64,000 nucleotides of DNA from the NCBI GenBank assembly GCA_963843525.1, contig CAWJKM010000007.1, forward strand, positions 1,054,001 to 1,118,000, given 5' to 3'. A program made the position numbers and the translations under genes. Below the pieces are notes generated by a model. It made no database searches. It was not told the origin of the DNA and saw only the letters and a list, made by a program, of their open reading frames with translations. Positions 18,375 through 27,174 of this stretch are shown here, piece after piece; the first letter of the stretch is position 1, and each line of letters opens with the position of its first letter. Origin of the DNA: DATJPR01 sp963843525 (GTDB lineage Bacteria; Bacteroidota; Ignavibacteria; UBA10030; UBA6906).

Positions 18375-19385
18375 ATGACAAAATCAGAAATGTGGCTGTA
18401 CCGGTTCGCGGTGATCCTGGCAAGCTGCACGTTTCTCCTTGTGATTGCCGGAGGGCTGGTCACAAGCACGGGATCCGGATTGGCGGTTCCGGATTGGCCT
18501 CTTTCCTACGGACAGGTGATGCCCCCGATGGTCGGGGGGATATTCTACGAACACGGCCACCGGATGGTTGCTACGTTCGTCGGCATGCTGACTGTAGTCT
18601 TCACGGTCTGGCTGCTCCGCGTGGAAAAGAGAAAATGGGTGAAGGCGCTCGGCGTGGCGAGCCTGTTCGCAGTAATCCTCCAGGGGATCCTCGGGGGGCT
18701 GACCGTTCTGTTTCTGCTCCCGACGCCCATCTCCGTGATGCACGCGACGCTGGCTCAATCCTTCTTCAGCGCTGTTGTCGTCCTCGCACTCGTCACTTCT
18801 CCGGGCTGGCGCGCAATTCAACCAAAACGCTTCGAGGGCTCCAGGAAGACACGACGCTACGCGCTTCTTGCCACCGGCGCGATTCTCCTGCAACTGGTCC
18901 TCGGCGCGTGGATGCGCCATAGCGACGCCGGATTGGCAATTCTTGACTTCCCTCTGTCCTATGGCCACATTCTTCCTCCACTCTCCCAGGAACAGCTCCA
19001 GGCGGTGAACACCCTCCGTCTCGAACGCGGGTTTCCTACCGTGGAGGCGAGCCAAATATGGATTCATTTCGCACACCGTTGCGGAGCTTTGCTGGCGGCC
19101 GCATTGGTCTTCACCTTTGTCGGTCATGTTCTTGTCACCTACAAGGACGAAAAACGCCTGCGTGAGCCCGCGATCATTCTCGGTCTCCTCATCATCATGC
19201 AGATTGTGTTCGGTGCTCTCACCGTTTGGACAGGGAAGGGCGTGGAGATTGCCACAATTCACGTGGCCACGGGGGCCCTTCTCCTCGCCACCGGCACGTT
19301 TCTGACGATGAGAGTATTTCGAATCTATTCTGTACAACCCGCACCTGCGGCATTCTCAACGGTTCCACAACCGTCAAGGCCATGA
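18375..19385 (+). CDS. ctaA: Heme A synthase
   Basis: CtaA oxidises the C8 methyl of heme O to the formyl group of heme A. The 336-residue polytopic protein has the family start AGGLVTSTGSGLAVPDWP and heme-ligand histidines in YEHGHRMVA, SVMHATLAQ, IHFAHRCGA and IATIHVATGA. A second half repeats the first (RHSDAGLAILDFPLSYG), as known for the family. Its stop overlaps ctaB as ATGA. It provides the cofactor for the oxidase just upstream. Confidence 0.94.
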   Translation: MTKSEMWLYRFAVILASCTFLLVIAGGLVTSTGSGLAVPDWPLSYGQVMPPMVGGIFYEHGHRMVATFVGMLTVVFTVWLLRVEKRKWVKALGVASLFAVILQGILGGLTVLFLLPTPISVMHATLAQSFFSAVVVLALVTSPGWRAIQPKRFEGSRKTRRYALLATGAILLQLVLGAWMRHSDAGLAILDFPLSYGHILPPLSQEQLQAVNTLRLERGFPTVEASQIWIHFAHRCGALLAAALVFTFVGHVLVTYKDEKRLREPAIILGLLIIMQIVFGALTVWTGKGVEIATIHVATGALLLATGTFLTMRVFRIYSVQPAPAAFSTVPQPSRP

Positions 19386-20290
19386 AGCCACCCACACATA
19401 CACCCGGCGTCTTCGCCCTGGAACGGTCCCACATTATGGACTACATCAGCTTAACCAAGCCGGAACTCACCTTCCTGTCAGTGCTCACGGCACTCGCGGG
19501 ATTCCTCATCGGGACTGATGGAGCAATTCAGCCATTGCTCCTTGCCGCGGCTCTCGCCGGGACTGCGCTGGTGGGCGGCGGGGCAGGGTCTCTCAACCAA
19601 CTCATTGAGAGACGTTGGGATGGAATGATGAAGCGAACGGAACATCGCCCCCTGCCGGCAGGTCGTCTTTCCCCGGGTCAGGTGCTGCTCTTCGGTGTGG
19701 TGTCTTCCATGAGCGGGTTGGCGATCCTCGGGCTGTTCGTCGGACTTCTTACTGCGGGGCTCGCGTTGCTGACGCTTTGCTCTTATCTCTTCCTTTACAC
19801 ACCGCTCAAGCGTATTACGCCGCTCGCAACCCTGGTAGGAGCACTCCCCGGTGCAATCCCCCCTGTGATGGGCTGGACCGCTGCCGGCCAACACCTGGAT
19901 CTGACGGCACTCTTTCTGTTCGCTGTGCTTTTCTTCTGGCAGATACCGCACTTTCTGTCGCTTGCATGGATTTACCGGCACGACTATGCAGGGGCCGGTT
20001 TTCGGCTCCTGACCTCTGTCGATCCCTTGGGAAGCCGGACTGCCCGTCAAAGCCTCGCCTTCATGCTGCTCCTGTCGGCCGTGGTTTTCCTTCCGTGGAT
20101 TACTGGCTTCCTGGGTGTCATCTACGTGATCGGTTCGGTGGGCATCAGCGCGGGCTTCCTGACAACGGGGTGGAGGCATGCTGTGGAAAGGACGAATCGA
20201 TCGGCCAGGATAATGTTTGTCGCATCCCTGATCTATCTTCCAACATTGATGGGCCTGATGGTCGTGGACCGTCTTCTTCTCCCCCGGTAA
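19382..20290 (+). CDS. ctaB: Heme O synthase (protoheme IX farnesyltransferase)
   Basis: CtaB attaches a farnesyl group to protoheme to give heme O. The 302-residue membrane prenyltransferase has the conserved LTKPELTFLSV, NQLIERRWDGMMKRTEHRPLPAGR (the Asp-rich active loop) and WRYDYAGAG-like block (seen as YRHDYAGAG). ATG 19382 overlaps the ctaA stop by four bases; the frame is open further upstream but only inside ctaA. Confidence 0.94.
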   Translation: MKPPTHTPGVFALERSHIMDYISLTKPELTFLSVLTALAGFLIGTDGAIQPLLLAAALAGTALVGGGAGSLNQLIERRWDGMMKRTEHRPLPAGRLSPGQVLLFGVVSSMSGLAILGLFVGLLTAGLALLTLCSYLFLYTPLKRITPLATLVGALPGAIPPVMGWTAAGQHLDLTALFLFAVLFFWQIPHFLSLAWIYRHDYAGAGFRLLTSVDPLGSRTARQSLAFMLLLSAVVFLPWITGFLGVIYVIGSVGISAGFLTTGWRHAVERTNRSARIMFVASLIYLPTLMGLMVVDRLLLPR

Positions 20291-20296
20291 GCGCAC

Positions 20297-20719
20297 ATGA
20301 CCATTCAGGACCTCCCGTTCCTCAATGCGCTGCTGAATTCCTGCAGCACGATCCTGCTCGTTACAGGGTTCCTGTTAATAAAGCGGCGGCATATCGCCGC
20401 GCACCGGGCTGTGATGATTTCCGCGCTCTGCGTTTCGGTTCTTTTCCTTACCTCATACCTCATCTATCACGCACATGTCGGGAGTGTCCACTTTACCGGG
20501 ACGGGCGTGGTTCGGCCCATCTACTTCACCATCCTGACCACCCATACTATCCTCGCCGTCGTGATTGTGCCTCTTGCCATCATCACGCTGAGCCGCGCCC
20601 TACGAAAAAAGTTCGTCAGACACAAGGCGATCGCGCGGTGGACCCTGCCGATCTGGCTGTATGTGTCCTTCACGGGTGTTGTCATCTATGTAATGCTCTA
20701 TCGGCTCTATCCCCGGTAA
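20297..20719 (+). CDS. DUF420 membrane protein (CtaM/YozB-like)
   Basis: This is a 140-residue protein with four hydrophobic segments and conserved His residues (KRRHIAAHRAVM, LIYHAHVG, TTHTILA, RHKAIARWTLPIWLYV). DUF420 proteins sit near heme-copper oxidase genes; the Staphylococcus member CtaM is needed for heme A oxidase activity. Its place right after ctaB supports an oxidase assembly role. The stop codon lies in a small GC-rich hairpin. Confidence 0.85.
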   Translation: MTIQDLPFLNALLNSCSTILLVTGFLLIKRRHIAAHRAVMISALCVSVLFLTSYLIYHAHVGSVHFTGTGVVRPIYFTILTTHTILAVVIVPLAIITLSRALRKKFVRHKAIARWTLPIWLYVSFTGVVIYVMLYRLYPR

Positions 20720-20755
20720 TCGGGGGGGTACGCCGGGAAGGAAGTGCGGAAGCGG

Positions 20756-21589
20756 TCAGAGGGAGAGAAGGACATTGGAGAGCAGGAGGGCAAACCGTTC
20801 TTTCACCTGTTCCGCAACGTCGGTGACCTCGGAATGATCGAGCGGTTGTGTTCCGATACCGGTAGCTTTATTGGTAATGCACGACACGCCGAGGATCCTG
20901 ATCCCGAGAGCAGCCGCCTGACGGACTTCAAGAACGGTTGACATTCCGACCGCGTCCCCACCTGCACGATGGACCATTTCGACTTCTGCCGCGGTTTCGT
21001 AGGAAGGCCCTTTTACGCCGGCGTATACTCCGCACTGAACCGGCATTCCCAGCCGTTGCGCCGTTTGAAGAGTGAGACTGACGAGATCCGGATCATACAG
21101 CGACCGGCGAACATTTCCCCACCGTGTTGCAGGTGTCAGGCCCGACTCGGAGGTCAGGTTGATCTGGTCCCGTATGACCATCAAGTCGCCTGGCCGAAAA
21201 TGCCGGTTGACCCCGCCGGCGGCGTTCGTAATGACGAGCGTCTTGACCCCCAGTTCGTGCGCGATGAAAATGGGGAAGAGGACCGCTGATAGGTCGTTGC
21301 ATTCGTAGAAGTGGATCCTCCCCTGGAAGGCGATCACCGGTCTTCCGGTTTCCGTTCGGGCAAACACCAGGCGGCCTTTGTGACCTGCCACAGTGCCTAT
21401 CGGGTAGTGGGGGATGGATGAAGTCGGAAGGATCAGCCGTTGTTGAAGGCGTTCAGCAAACTCTCCGAGACCGGATCCCAGGATGAGCCCGATCTCGGGC
21501 AAAGTGCCGATGCGGGAAAGGATGGAGTCGGCCGCTGACCTGACCCGCTCCTGCATGGCTTCCATGGTGTCAGCAACCTTACGGTGCAT
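20756..21589 (-). CDS. punA: Purine-nucleoside phosphorylase, trimeric type
   Basis: The enzyme splits purine nucleosides with phosphate to base and ribose-1-phosphate. The 277-residue product has LILGSGLGEF, GRIHFYE, TNAAGGVN, GPSYETAAEVEM, GGDAVGMSTVLEV and an Asn in SCITNKATG, as in the guanosine/inosine-type (PNP-II) family. The ATG at 21589 directly abuts the tdk stop, with no clear Shine-Dalgarno. A downstream in-frame ATG at 21562 is an alternative. With tdk it forms a nucleoside salvage pair. Confidence 0.92.
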   Translation of the reverse strand: MHRKVADTMEAMQERVRSAADSILSRIGTLPEIGLILGSGLGEFAERLQQRLILPTSSIPHYPIGTVAGHKGRLVFARTETGRPVIAFQGRIHFYECNDLSAVLFPIFIAHELGVKTLVITNAAGGVNRHFRPGDLMVIRDQINLTSESGLTPATRWGNVRRSLYDPDLVSLTLQTAQRLGMPVQCGVYAGVKGPSYETAAEVEMVHRAGGDAVGMSTVLEVRQAAALGIRILGVSCITNKATGIGTQPLDHSEVTDVAEQVKERFALLLSNVLLSL

Positions 21590-22174
21590 TTAGTCTTTGT
21601 CATCGGTCGGTGGCACAAAGCAGCGCCGGCATCGCGCCTCGTACGCGTCTTTCGCCCCCACAAGAAAGCGTTCGTGGGCTGCAGTCGTCCGTTGCGTACG
21701 GTCCGCCGGGTTCCCACAGACGACGCAGATTGCGAGGGTCTTGGTGATGTACTCTGCTACCGCCAGGAGCTGCGGCATCGGCTCGAAAGGTTTGCCGCGG
21801 TAGTCCTGATCGAGGCCCGCGATGATGATCCGCTTCCCTTGATCGGCCAGCTGTTCCGCCACAGCGACAAGCCCGATATCGAAGAATTGGCCCTCATCAA
21901 TTCCGACGACCTGTGCATCCCTGGCCTGAACGAGGATTTGAGCCGAATTGTCGACCACGGTCGAGAGGAGCTTTGCCTCGCTGTGGGAAACGATATGGTC
22001 AGAACTATAGCGGGTATCGATACGGGGTTTGAAAATTGCAACGCGCAATCGGGCAATTTCAGCACGGCGGATGCGGCGGATGAGTTCTTCGGTCTTTCCG
22101 CTGAACATGCAGCCTGCTATCACTTCTATCCACCCCGTTTCCCGGGGGGAGTCATGTATCGTTGGGATCGACAT
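21590..22174 (-). CDS. tdk: Thymidine kinase, type II
   Basis: The enzyme phosphorylates thymidine with ATP. The 194-residue product has the P-loop GCMFSGKTEELIRRI, the Asp-Glu motif VVGIDEGQFFD and a zinc-binding C-terminal half (CVVCGNPA with CRRC). These are typical of the type II family found in bacteria. The gene has its own predicted promoter and is followed without gap by punA. Confidence 0.95.
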   Translation of the reverse strand: MSIPTIHDSPRETGWIEVIAGCMFSGKTEELIRRIRRAEIARLRVAIFKPRIDTRYSSDHIVSHSEAKLLSTVVDNSAQILVQARDAQVVGIDEGQFFDIGLVAVAEQLADQGKRIIIAGLDQDYRGKPFEPMPQLLAVAEYITKTLAICVVCGNPADRTQRTTAAHERFLVGAKDAYEARCRRCFVPPTDDKD

Positions 22175-22226
22175 ACGTTAGGGGATCGCTGAAGGAGAAG
22201 GTGTCCGGAGACGACGATATAAAACA

Positions 22227-22255
22227 AATATACCCAAGAAGCCGCGGAAATGCAA
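22227..22255 (-). promoter_or_regulatory. Predicted promoter of tdk-punA
   Basis: On the minus strand TTGCAT (22255-22250), a 17-base spacer and TATATT (22232-22227, followed by TG) lie 52 bases before the tdk ATG. It is one of the best matches to the TTG-N17-TAnnTT pattern. Confidence 0.62.
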
Positions 22256-22281
22256 CGGAATGGAGGTATCCCGGTCCGTGA

Positions 22282-23562
22282 TTACGGATTCCGGGGTTTG
22301 AGGCTGCGGAGAGTGAAGCGGGTGATTTCGGGAGGACAGTTGAGTCGTACCGGAATGCCGACGGTGCCGATGCCGCGTGACACGTACATCAAGGTGTTGC
22401 CGTGACGGTATTCTCCCGATACATACGGTGATGCCAGGGCGGCCGGTGTAAGGGTGAGATGCCCGAAGGAAGCGAGGACAATCTGTCCGCCGTGCGTGTG
22501 ACCGCTCAGCATCAGGTCGACGCCTTGCGCCGCGGCCTGTGGAAGATAATAGGGGCGATGGCACAGGAGAATGGTGGCCCCTTCAGTTCCGCCTTTCCGT
22601 GCCGCTTCGATCCTTTCAGCGGCCTTCTTGCCTGTCGAGACATCATCCAATCCCAGGAGAGTCAATCGCGCACTGCCATTGGAGAGAATGGACTTTTCAT
22701 CGTGCAGAAGTCTTATCCCGCACTCCTCGACGACACGGATGACCCGATCGGGGTCAGAGGTGTAGTAATCATGATTGCCGGTCACTCCGAACACGCCGAG
22801 CCTTGCCTTGAGATTGCTGAAACTCTCCGCAAACGGGTACACCTCTTCGGTGAGGCCGTTGACAAAATCGCCTCCGACGATGATGATGTCCGAGTGCAGG
22901 TCGTTGACAAGACGCACGTAGAGGTCCATCTCTTTGCGCGTCATGAACACGCTGGAATGGATGTCGGAGAGAAAGCTTATCGTCAGCCCGTCAAATGCAG
23001 GGTCGAGATTCTGGAGGACTATTTCCCGTTGGTCGGTCTCGTACTCGAAACGTCCTACAAGCACGCCATACGCGCTGCTGCCGAACGCCAGCGCCGATGT
23101 CCCCTCCATCCCTCTGCGAAGGAACAGCCTGCGGCGTTCATCGAAGGTTTGGAACCCTCGTCGCGTTGTGAGCCGCGACCATGCATCCCGGAATGCGTGG
23201 AATCGTTTCGCAATCGCCAGGGAGCACCAGAAGGGAAGTTTCACAATGGCGAACAGCAGAAAGATGAGTCCGAGGAAAAACGTGGACGTGTACCAGATCA
23301 TGAACGGGTATACGCCGAACAGTTGAAACCATTGAGGGAAGTGCAGGGCGTGAGGGCGCAGAATCAGAATAGTCAGAAACGCCCCGTTGAACAAAAGAAA
23401 GAGCGAGGTTCCCGTAATCAGCAATGGGCGGGAACCCGGATGATACGTTCGTGCCCAGCGCCGGAATTCGCGGTACACAAGGCCCTGGAAGAGAAGCACC
23501 ACTCCGAACAGGATAAGGCGGAAGGCCACAGTCACAAATAGCGAATGAATTGGTTGGGGCAT
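22282..23562 (-). CDS. Membrane-anchored metallophosphoesterase (YaeI/YkuE-like)
   Basis: The 426-residue protein has about four N-terminal membrane segments (residues 1-125) and a calcineurin-like phosphoesterase domain (about 185-420). Metal-binding motifs are visible: FLSDIHSSVF, IIVGGDFVNG, VTGNHDYYTS, LLCHRPYY and LSGHTHGGQ. Such proteins often hydrolyse phospholipid-type phosphodiesters or phosphomonoesters at the membrane; the substrate is unknown here. It is transcribed away from the PASTA gene, with a palindrome in the shared upstream region. Confidence 0.88.
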   Translation of the reverse strand: MPQPIHSLFVTVAFRLILFGVVLLFQGLVYREFRRWARTYHPGSRPLLITGTSLFLLFNGAFLTILILRPHALHFPQWFQLFGVYPFMIWYTSTFFLGLIFLLFAIVKLPFWCSLAIAKRFHAFRDAWSRLTTRRGFQTFDERRRLFLRRGMEGTSALAFGSSAYGVLVGRFEYETDQREIVLQNLDPAFDGLTISFLSDIHSSVFMTRKEMDLYVRLVNDLHSDIIIVGGDFVNGLTEEVYPFAESFSNLKARLGVFGVTGNHDYYTSDPDRVIRVVEECGIRLLHDEKSILSNGSARLTLLGLDDVSTGKKAAERIEAARKGGTEGATILLCHRPYYLPQAAAQGVDLMLSGHTHGGQIVLASFGHLTLTPAALASPYVSGEYRHGNTLMYVSRGIGTVGIPVRLNCPPEITRFTLRSLKPRNP

Positions 23563-23585
23563 AGGACTACGTCATTGAATTAACG

Positions 23586-23601
23586 CTTTCGCGGGCGAAA
23601 G
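23586..23601. promoter_or_regulatory. Palindrome in the divergent phosphoesterase/PASTA upstream region
   Basis: CTTTCGC (23586-23592), two Gs and GCGAAAG (23595-23601) form a perfect 7-bp inverted repeat. It lies between the two divergent genes and upstream of the PASTA promoter, a place that would suit an operator. No matching regulator can be named. Confidence 0.4.
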
Positions 23602-23629
23602 AGTTCATGCCCGCCCGGGCGTGTTTCTA

Positions 23630-23658
23630 TTGTTCCTCAGAGGCGAAATAAGTATATT
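23630..23658 (+). promoter_or_regulatory. Predicted promoter of the PASTA gene and rpe
   Basis: TTGTTC (23630-23635), a 17-base spacer and TATATT (23653-23658) lie 31 bases before ATG 23690. It excludes the upstream in-frame start at 23621, which would precede the promoter. Confidence 0.6.
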
Positions 23659-23689
23659 ACGACGGGCAAATCACAACATCCTTCCTGGA

Positions 23690-24484
23690 ATGGACGAAAA
23701 ATTTACGCACCCGTGGTGGAACAACCCGCGTTTCTCCCCCTGGAGGAAGGTTCTTCTTTACCTGCTGGGTTTTTTTGTTGCCATCCTCCTCTTAAACTAC
23801 CTGATCCTCCCGTATTATGTTAAACACGGCAAGACCCTGAGTGTCCCCTCCGTCGTGGGGATGGCGCTGGACTCCGCAAAAGGAGCTTTGACGGATCAGG
23901 GTCTGGTGCCGGTTGAGGCGGAGACGCGTCCCGATCCCGGGTATCCTGCAGGGACGGTCACCAGCCAGAATCCCAACTCCGGCGCAGTCGTGAAGCTGGG
24001 CAGGCACGTCTATCTCACCATCAGCGGCGGAGAGGTTCAGGTATTCGTGCCGACGTTGCGGGGGAGGACTCTCCGCGATGCGCGCTTTGCCCTTGAGCGG
24101 TATGGACTCAAACTCGGCCTCGTTTCCTATTCCATATCTCCGACGTTTCCGGAAAACACGATCATTGACCAGAGCATCGTCGCCAATACTCGTGTAGTGC
24201 GCGGGACACAAGTCGGGGTCATTGTCAGTACCGGCAAGGACTCTCTGCAGATTGTCGTGCCCATGATCACCGGCAAATCGACGACGGAAGCGGAACGGAT
24301 CCTGATGGCCGCGGGACTGCGCATCGGCAATATCACCCTCCAGCCCAGTTTTGACTTGTTGCCGAATTCCGTCGTGGATCAATACCCCAGAGCAGGGGAG
24401 CGGGTGTCGCGCGGGCATCCCATCGATATATTTGTTGTCCAGGCAGGGAAGCGACCGACGGAAGAGATTCCGCATCCACACTGA
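23690..24484 (+). CDS. Membrane-anchored protein with three PASTA domains
   Basis: The 264-residue protein has a short cytoplasmic N-terminus, one membrane segment (about 20-45) and three PASTA repeats of about 68 residues. Their boundaries are marked by SVPSVVGMALDSAKGAL, FVPTLRGRTLRDARFAL and VVPMITGKSTTEAERIL. PASTA domains bind peptidoglycan or muropeptides. There is no kinase or transpeptidase domain, unlike the better-known PASTA proteins, so it may be a cell-wall sensor or anchor. rpe follows after 9 bases. Confidence 0.87.
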   Translation: MDEKFTHPWWNNPRFSPWRKVLLYLLGFFVAILLLNYLILPYYVKHGKTLSVPSVVGMALDSAKGALTDQGLVPVEAETRPDPGYPAGTVTSQNPNSGAVVKLGRHVYLTISGGEVQVFVPTLRGRTLRDARFALERYGLKLGLVSYSISPTFPENTIIDQSIVANTRVVRGTQVGVIVSTGKDSLQIVVPMITGKSTTEAERILMAAGLRIGNITLQPSFDLLPNSVVDQYPRAGERVSRGHPIDIFVVQAGKRPTEEIPHPH

Positions 24485-24493
24485 CGAACGCTT

Positions 24494-25153
24494 ATGGTCC
24501 TCATCGCACCATCAATTCTCGCGGCTGATTTCACGTCCCTGGGCCGGCAGATTGCCCTGGCAGAGGAAGGCGGGGCAGACTGGATTCACGTTGATGTCAT
24601 GGACGGTCATTTTGTTCCGAACATCACCTTTGGTCCTCCGCTTGTCCGCGCCGTCCGCAAATGCACAAAACTTCCTCTTGATGTGCACTTGATGATGGAA
24701 AAGCCCGAGCGATTTATCGATGCTTTCATCGAGTCAGGCGCTGATCAGATCACTGTGCACTTCGAGACCTGTCCGCACTTACACCGTACCATTCAGCAAA
24801 TCCACAACGCGGGTGCAAAAGCGGGTGTCAGCCTGAACCCTTCCACGCCGGTATCGCTTCTTGCAGACGTCATTTCCTCCACCGAACTCGTCCTCATCAT
24901 GTCCGTGAATCCCGGGTTCGGCGGTCAGACGTTTATACCGCACACGATCCGGAAGCTGGAGGAGACGGCGGCGCTCATTCAAAGAACGAATTCTCAAATT
25001 CATTTGCAGGTTGACGGCGGAATCGACCTGCAGACAGCGAAAGCGGTCGTGGATGTCGGGGCGGACGTGCTCGTGGCCGGAAGTTTTATCTTCGGGGCAC
25101 AGGACATCCCTTCCGCAGTTCGTTCGCTCCGGAGGAGTATAGCAGATGCCTAG
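24494..25153 (+). CDS. rpe: Ribulose-phosphate 3-epimerase
   Basis: Rpe interconverts ribulose-5-phosphate and xylulose-5-phosphate in the pentose phosphate pathway. The 219-residue TIM-barrel protein has IAPSILAADF, HVDVMDGHFVPNITFGP, LDVHLMMEKP, MSVNPGFGGQTF and QVDGGID, which include the metal-binding His and Asp residues. It is co-directional with the PASTA gene and mntP. Confidence 0.96.
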   Translation: MVLIAPSILAADFTSLGRQIALAEEGGADWIHVDVMDGHFVPNITFGPPLVRAVRKCTKLPLDVHLMMEKPERFIDAFIESGADQITVHFETCPHLHRTIQQIHNAGAKAGVSLNPSTPVSLLADVISSTELVLIMSVNPGFGGQTFIPHTIRKLEETAALIQRTNSQIHLQVDGGIDLQTAKAVVDVGADVLVAGSFIFGAQDIPSAVRSLRRSIADA

Positions 25154-25192
25154 GATGAAACCCTCCGTTCGCGTGAGACAGGGCCCCTTCTG

Positions 25193-25759
25193 ATGGCTCG
25201 GGCTCAGATATTTCTTCTCGCCGTGTGTCTGTCGATGGATGCATTCGCCGTTGCTCTTGCCGCTGGTGCTTCCGGCCGTGCACAAGGGCGGAGAGCCGAA
25301 TTCAGGATTTCCTTCCACTTTGGCCTCTTCCAGTTCGCCATGCCGATTCTCGGCTGGCTCCTCGCATACTCCGTCCAGGGGACTGTTCATGCCGTGGATC
25401 ACTGGATCGCGTGCGGCCTTCTCTGGGTCGTGGGACTCAGGATGATTTTCGGGCATTTCAATGGTGGGGGACAGGAGGGTTGGGCCAAAGACCCCTCCCG
25501 CGGTGTTTCGCTTATCGCCCTTTCAGTGGCGACAAGCATTGATGCCCTTGCAGTGGGGTTTACGCTCGCCTGCCTTGGCGAAGAGATCATCTGGCCAAGC
25601 GGGCTTATCGGTCTGACAACAGCCTCGTTTTCGCTTGGCGGGGTGCGCATCGGCAGTTCCTTGAGTTCCCGCTTCGGGCGGTGGGTTGAACGCATCGGAG
25701 GTGTTGTTCTCCTTGGAATGGGAGTCCAGATCGTGATTTCCCACCTTCAGTCCCCATAA
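25193..25759 (+). CDS. mntP: Putative manganese efflux pump MntP
   Basis: MntP exports Mn(II). The 188-residue protein has six hydrophobic segments and the two conserved acidic motifs, SMDAFAVALAAG in the first half and SIDALAVGFTLA in the second, the internal repeat typical of the family. No yybP-ykoY riboswitch was recognised; only 39 bases separate it from rpe, so co-transcription is likely. Confidence 0.9.
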   Translation: MARAQIFLLAVCLSMDAFAVALAAGASGRAQGRRAEFRISFHFGLFQFAMPILGWLLAYSVQGTVHAVDHWIACGLLWVVGLRMIFGHFNGGGQEGWAKDPSRGVSLIALSVATSIDALAVGFTLACLGEEIIWPSGLIGLTTASFSLGGVRIGSSLSSRFGRWVERIGGVVLLGMGVQIVISHLQSP

Positions 25760-25790
25760 GACAGTCGGGGGAGATCACGCCGACTTTCGG

Positions 25791-25970
25791 CTACGCATCT
25801 GCCCTGATGAGCGGAGTACCCCGTTGCTTAAGGGGTGAATTCAGCACGGCGATCTTCAATTCGGAATAGTATGAATAACACATCCCCCTTATGATCGACC
25901 AGACCTCTTCGGTGGGCATGTCCAGAATCCGCGCCACAAGAACGGCATCCTCGTATGTGGCCTTTTGCAT
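25791..25970 (-). CDS. Small hypothetical protein (59 aa)
   Basis: I do not recognise this protein. It begins MQKATYEDAVLVARILDMP and looks like a small, mainly helical domain. Support for it being real is the AAGGGGG placed about six bases before the ATG at 25970 and natural-looking amino-acid use. An in-frame ATG at 25988 is less well placed. It converges with mntP and lies in an otherwise empty 400-base gap. Confidence 0.5.
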   Translation of the reverse strand: MQKATYEDAVLVARILDMPTEEVWSIIRGMCYSYYSELKIAVLNSPLKQRGTPLIRADA

Positions 25971-26159
25971 AAGTATCCCCCTTGACATGAAGAAAAGAAA
26001 ATCAATCGCACAACCCAGGTGATGCTTCCCCCAATCTCACCCGGGCGAACATGGGGTCGTCGTCCCTGCACCAATCGTGGCGGGATGGACAGGAACACGT
26101 TTCCCGAGACACCTGACGGTCACCATGGCAGTACAAGGTACAGCACCAACTCAGTGACA

Positions 26160-27155
26160 ATGACACAGATTCGAAAGATGGATTGCCTCAGGAGCGCACT
26201 CGAAGGCGTCGCTCTTTTGCACAACTCGTCCGAAAGCCGTCTGATTCTCGGTGGACGGGACGGATTGGATCTCCTTCACAGACTCTCCACAAACGACCTT
26301 CTCAGCAAACCACTCACCGCGCTGACAGCAACAACGTTGACAAACGAAAAGGGGCGAATCATCGATGCCCTCCGTGTGGTACGCTACGGATCGGGCCACC
26401 TTCTTCTGGGATCGGCAGACGCCGAAGAGGAGGTGTTACGGTGGATTGAAAAATACACTATCGCGGATGACGTTGCTGTGAGAAGCATCACCGCCGAGAC
26501 GGCAATGTTTGCGTTGATCGGTCCCCGCAGCCTCGAGGCTGCAAAGAGCCTCCCCAGTGCATCAGAAATAGGAAATGGGAGCTGGTCAACGTCCGTGAGC
26601 GGGGTCACATGCTTTGTCTTTCCTGATGTCACCTCTCTCTTGCACCGGGTGTATTTCCTTGTGCCGGTGAGCCAGGGTCCGGCGTTCCAGGAGATAATCG
26701 CCCGCCTGGGGGTTTGTGCTCTCGGGCATGAAGAATGGAATATTCTGCGAACCCTCTTCGGAATACCGTCGATGCCCGGCGAAGTATCTCTCCGCTTTAC
26801 TCCGTACGATGTCGGCCTGGAGCATACCATCAGCACCACCAAAGGATGTTATATCGGACAGGAAGTGCTTGCCCGACTTGACACCTATCATAAGACACGA
26901 CGGACGATGATCGGCATCGACTGTGCAGCGGACAATCCACCGGGAGCAGGAGATGTGGTCTATCAGAATGAGAATGAAGTCGGCGTGGTGACAAGTATCG
27001 CCGCAACGGGGGTCAACGGACATGCGTATGGACTTGCAGTGGTGAGAAAAGAAGCGGCATCGGGAGGAACGGATCTGAACACAAAAGACGGGGCGAAATT
27101 CATTGCATCGTCGTTTCCAATTGCGCTCCCCGAAGGGGGAGCAATTCAACAATAG
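26160..27155 (+). CDS. ygfZ: YgfZ/GcvT-like folate-binding protein
   Basis: YgfZ-type proteins use folate and help assemble or repair Fe-S enzymes. The protein has the diagnostic K-G-C-Y-x-G-Q-E signature (TTKGCYIGQEVLARL) in an aminomethyltransferase-like fold, with FLxGLxTND-like text near the start (LLHRLSTNDL). The start is uncertain: ATG 26160 gives 331 residues and fits the family, but has no clear Shine-Dalgarno. The frame is open to 26019, and an ATG at 26085 follows GGCGGG. Confidence 0.82.
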   Translation: MTQIRKMDCLRSALEGVALLHNSSESRLILGGRDGLDLLHRLSTNDLLSKPLTALTATTLTNEKGRIIDALRVVRYGSGHLLLGSADAEEEVLRWIEKYTIADDVAVRSITAETAMFALIGPRSLEAAKSLPSASEIGNGSWSTSVSGVTCFVFPDVTSLLHRVYFLVPVSQGPAFQEIIARLGVCALGHEEWNILRTLFGIPSMPGEVSLRFTPYDVGLEHTISTTKGCYIGQEVLARLDTYHKTRRTMIGIDCAADNPPGAGDVVYQNENEVGVVTSIAATGVNGHAYGLAVVRKEAASGGTDLNTKDGAKFIASSFPIALPEGGAIQQ

Positions 27156-27174
27156 CTGCAGAAGCGAGGATCTC

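Noticed and set aside
20711..20725. CCCCG-GTAAT-CGGGG hairpin over the DUF420 stop codon
   Set aside because: Only five pairs with no T run on either side, so it is too weak to call a terminator.
25154..25192. Possible manganese riboswitch before mntP
   Set aside because: Only 39 bases separate rpe and mntP, too short for a yybP-ykoY element, and no such motif was seen.
25763..25785. AGTCGG and CCGACT pair downstream of mntP
   Set aside because: Six base pairs with an 11-base loop and no T run; not strong enough to call a terminator.
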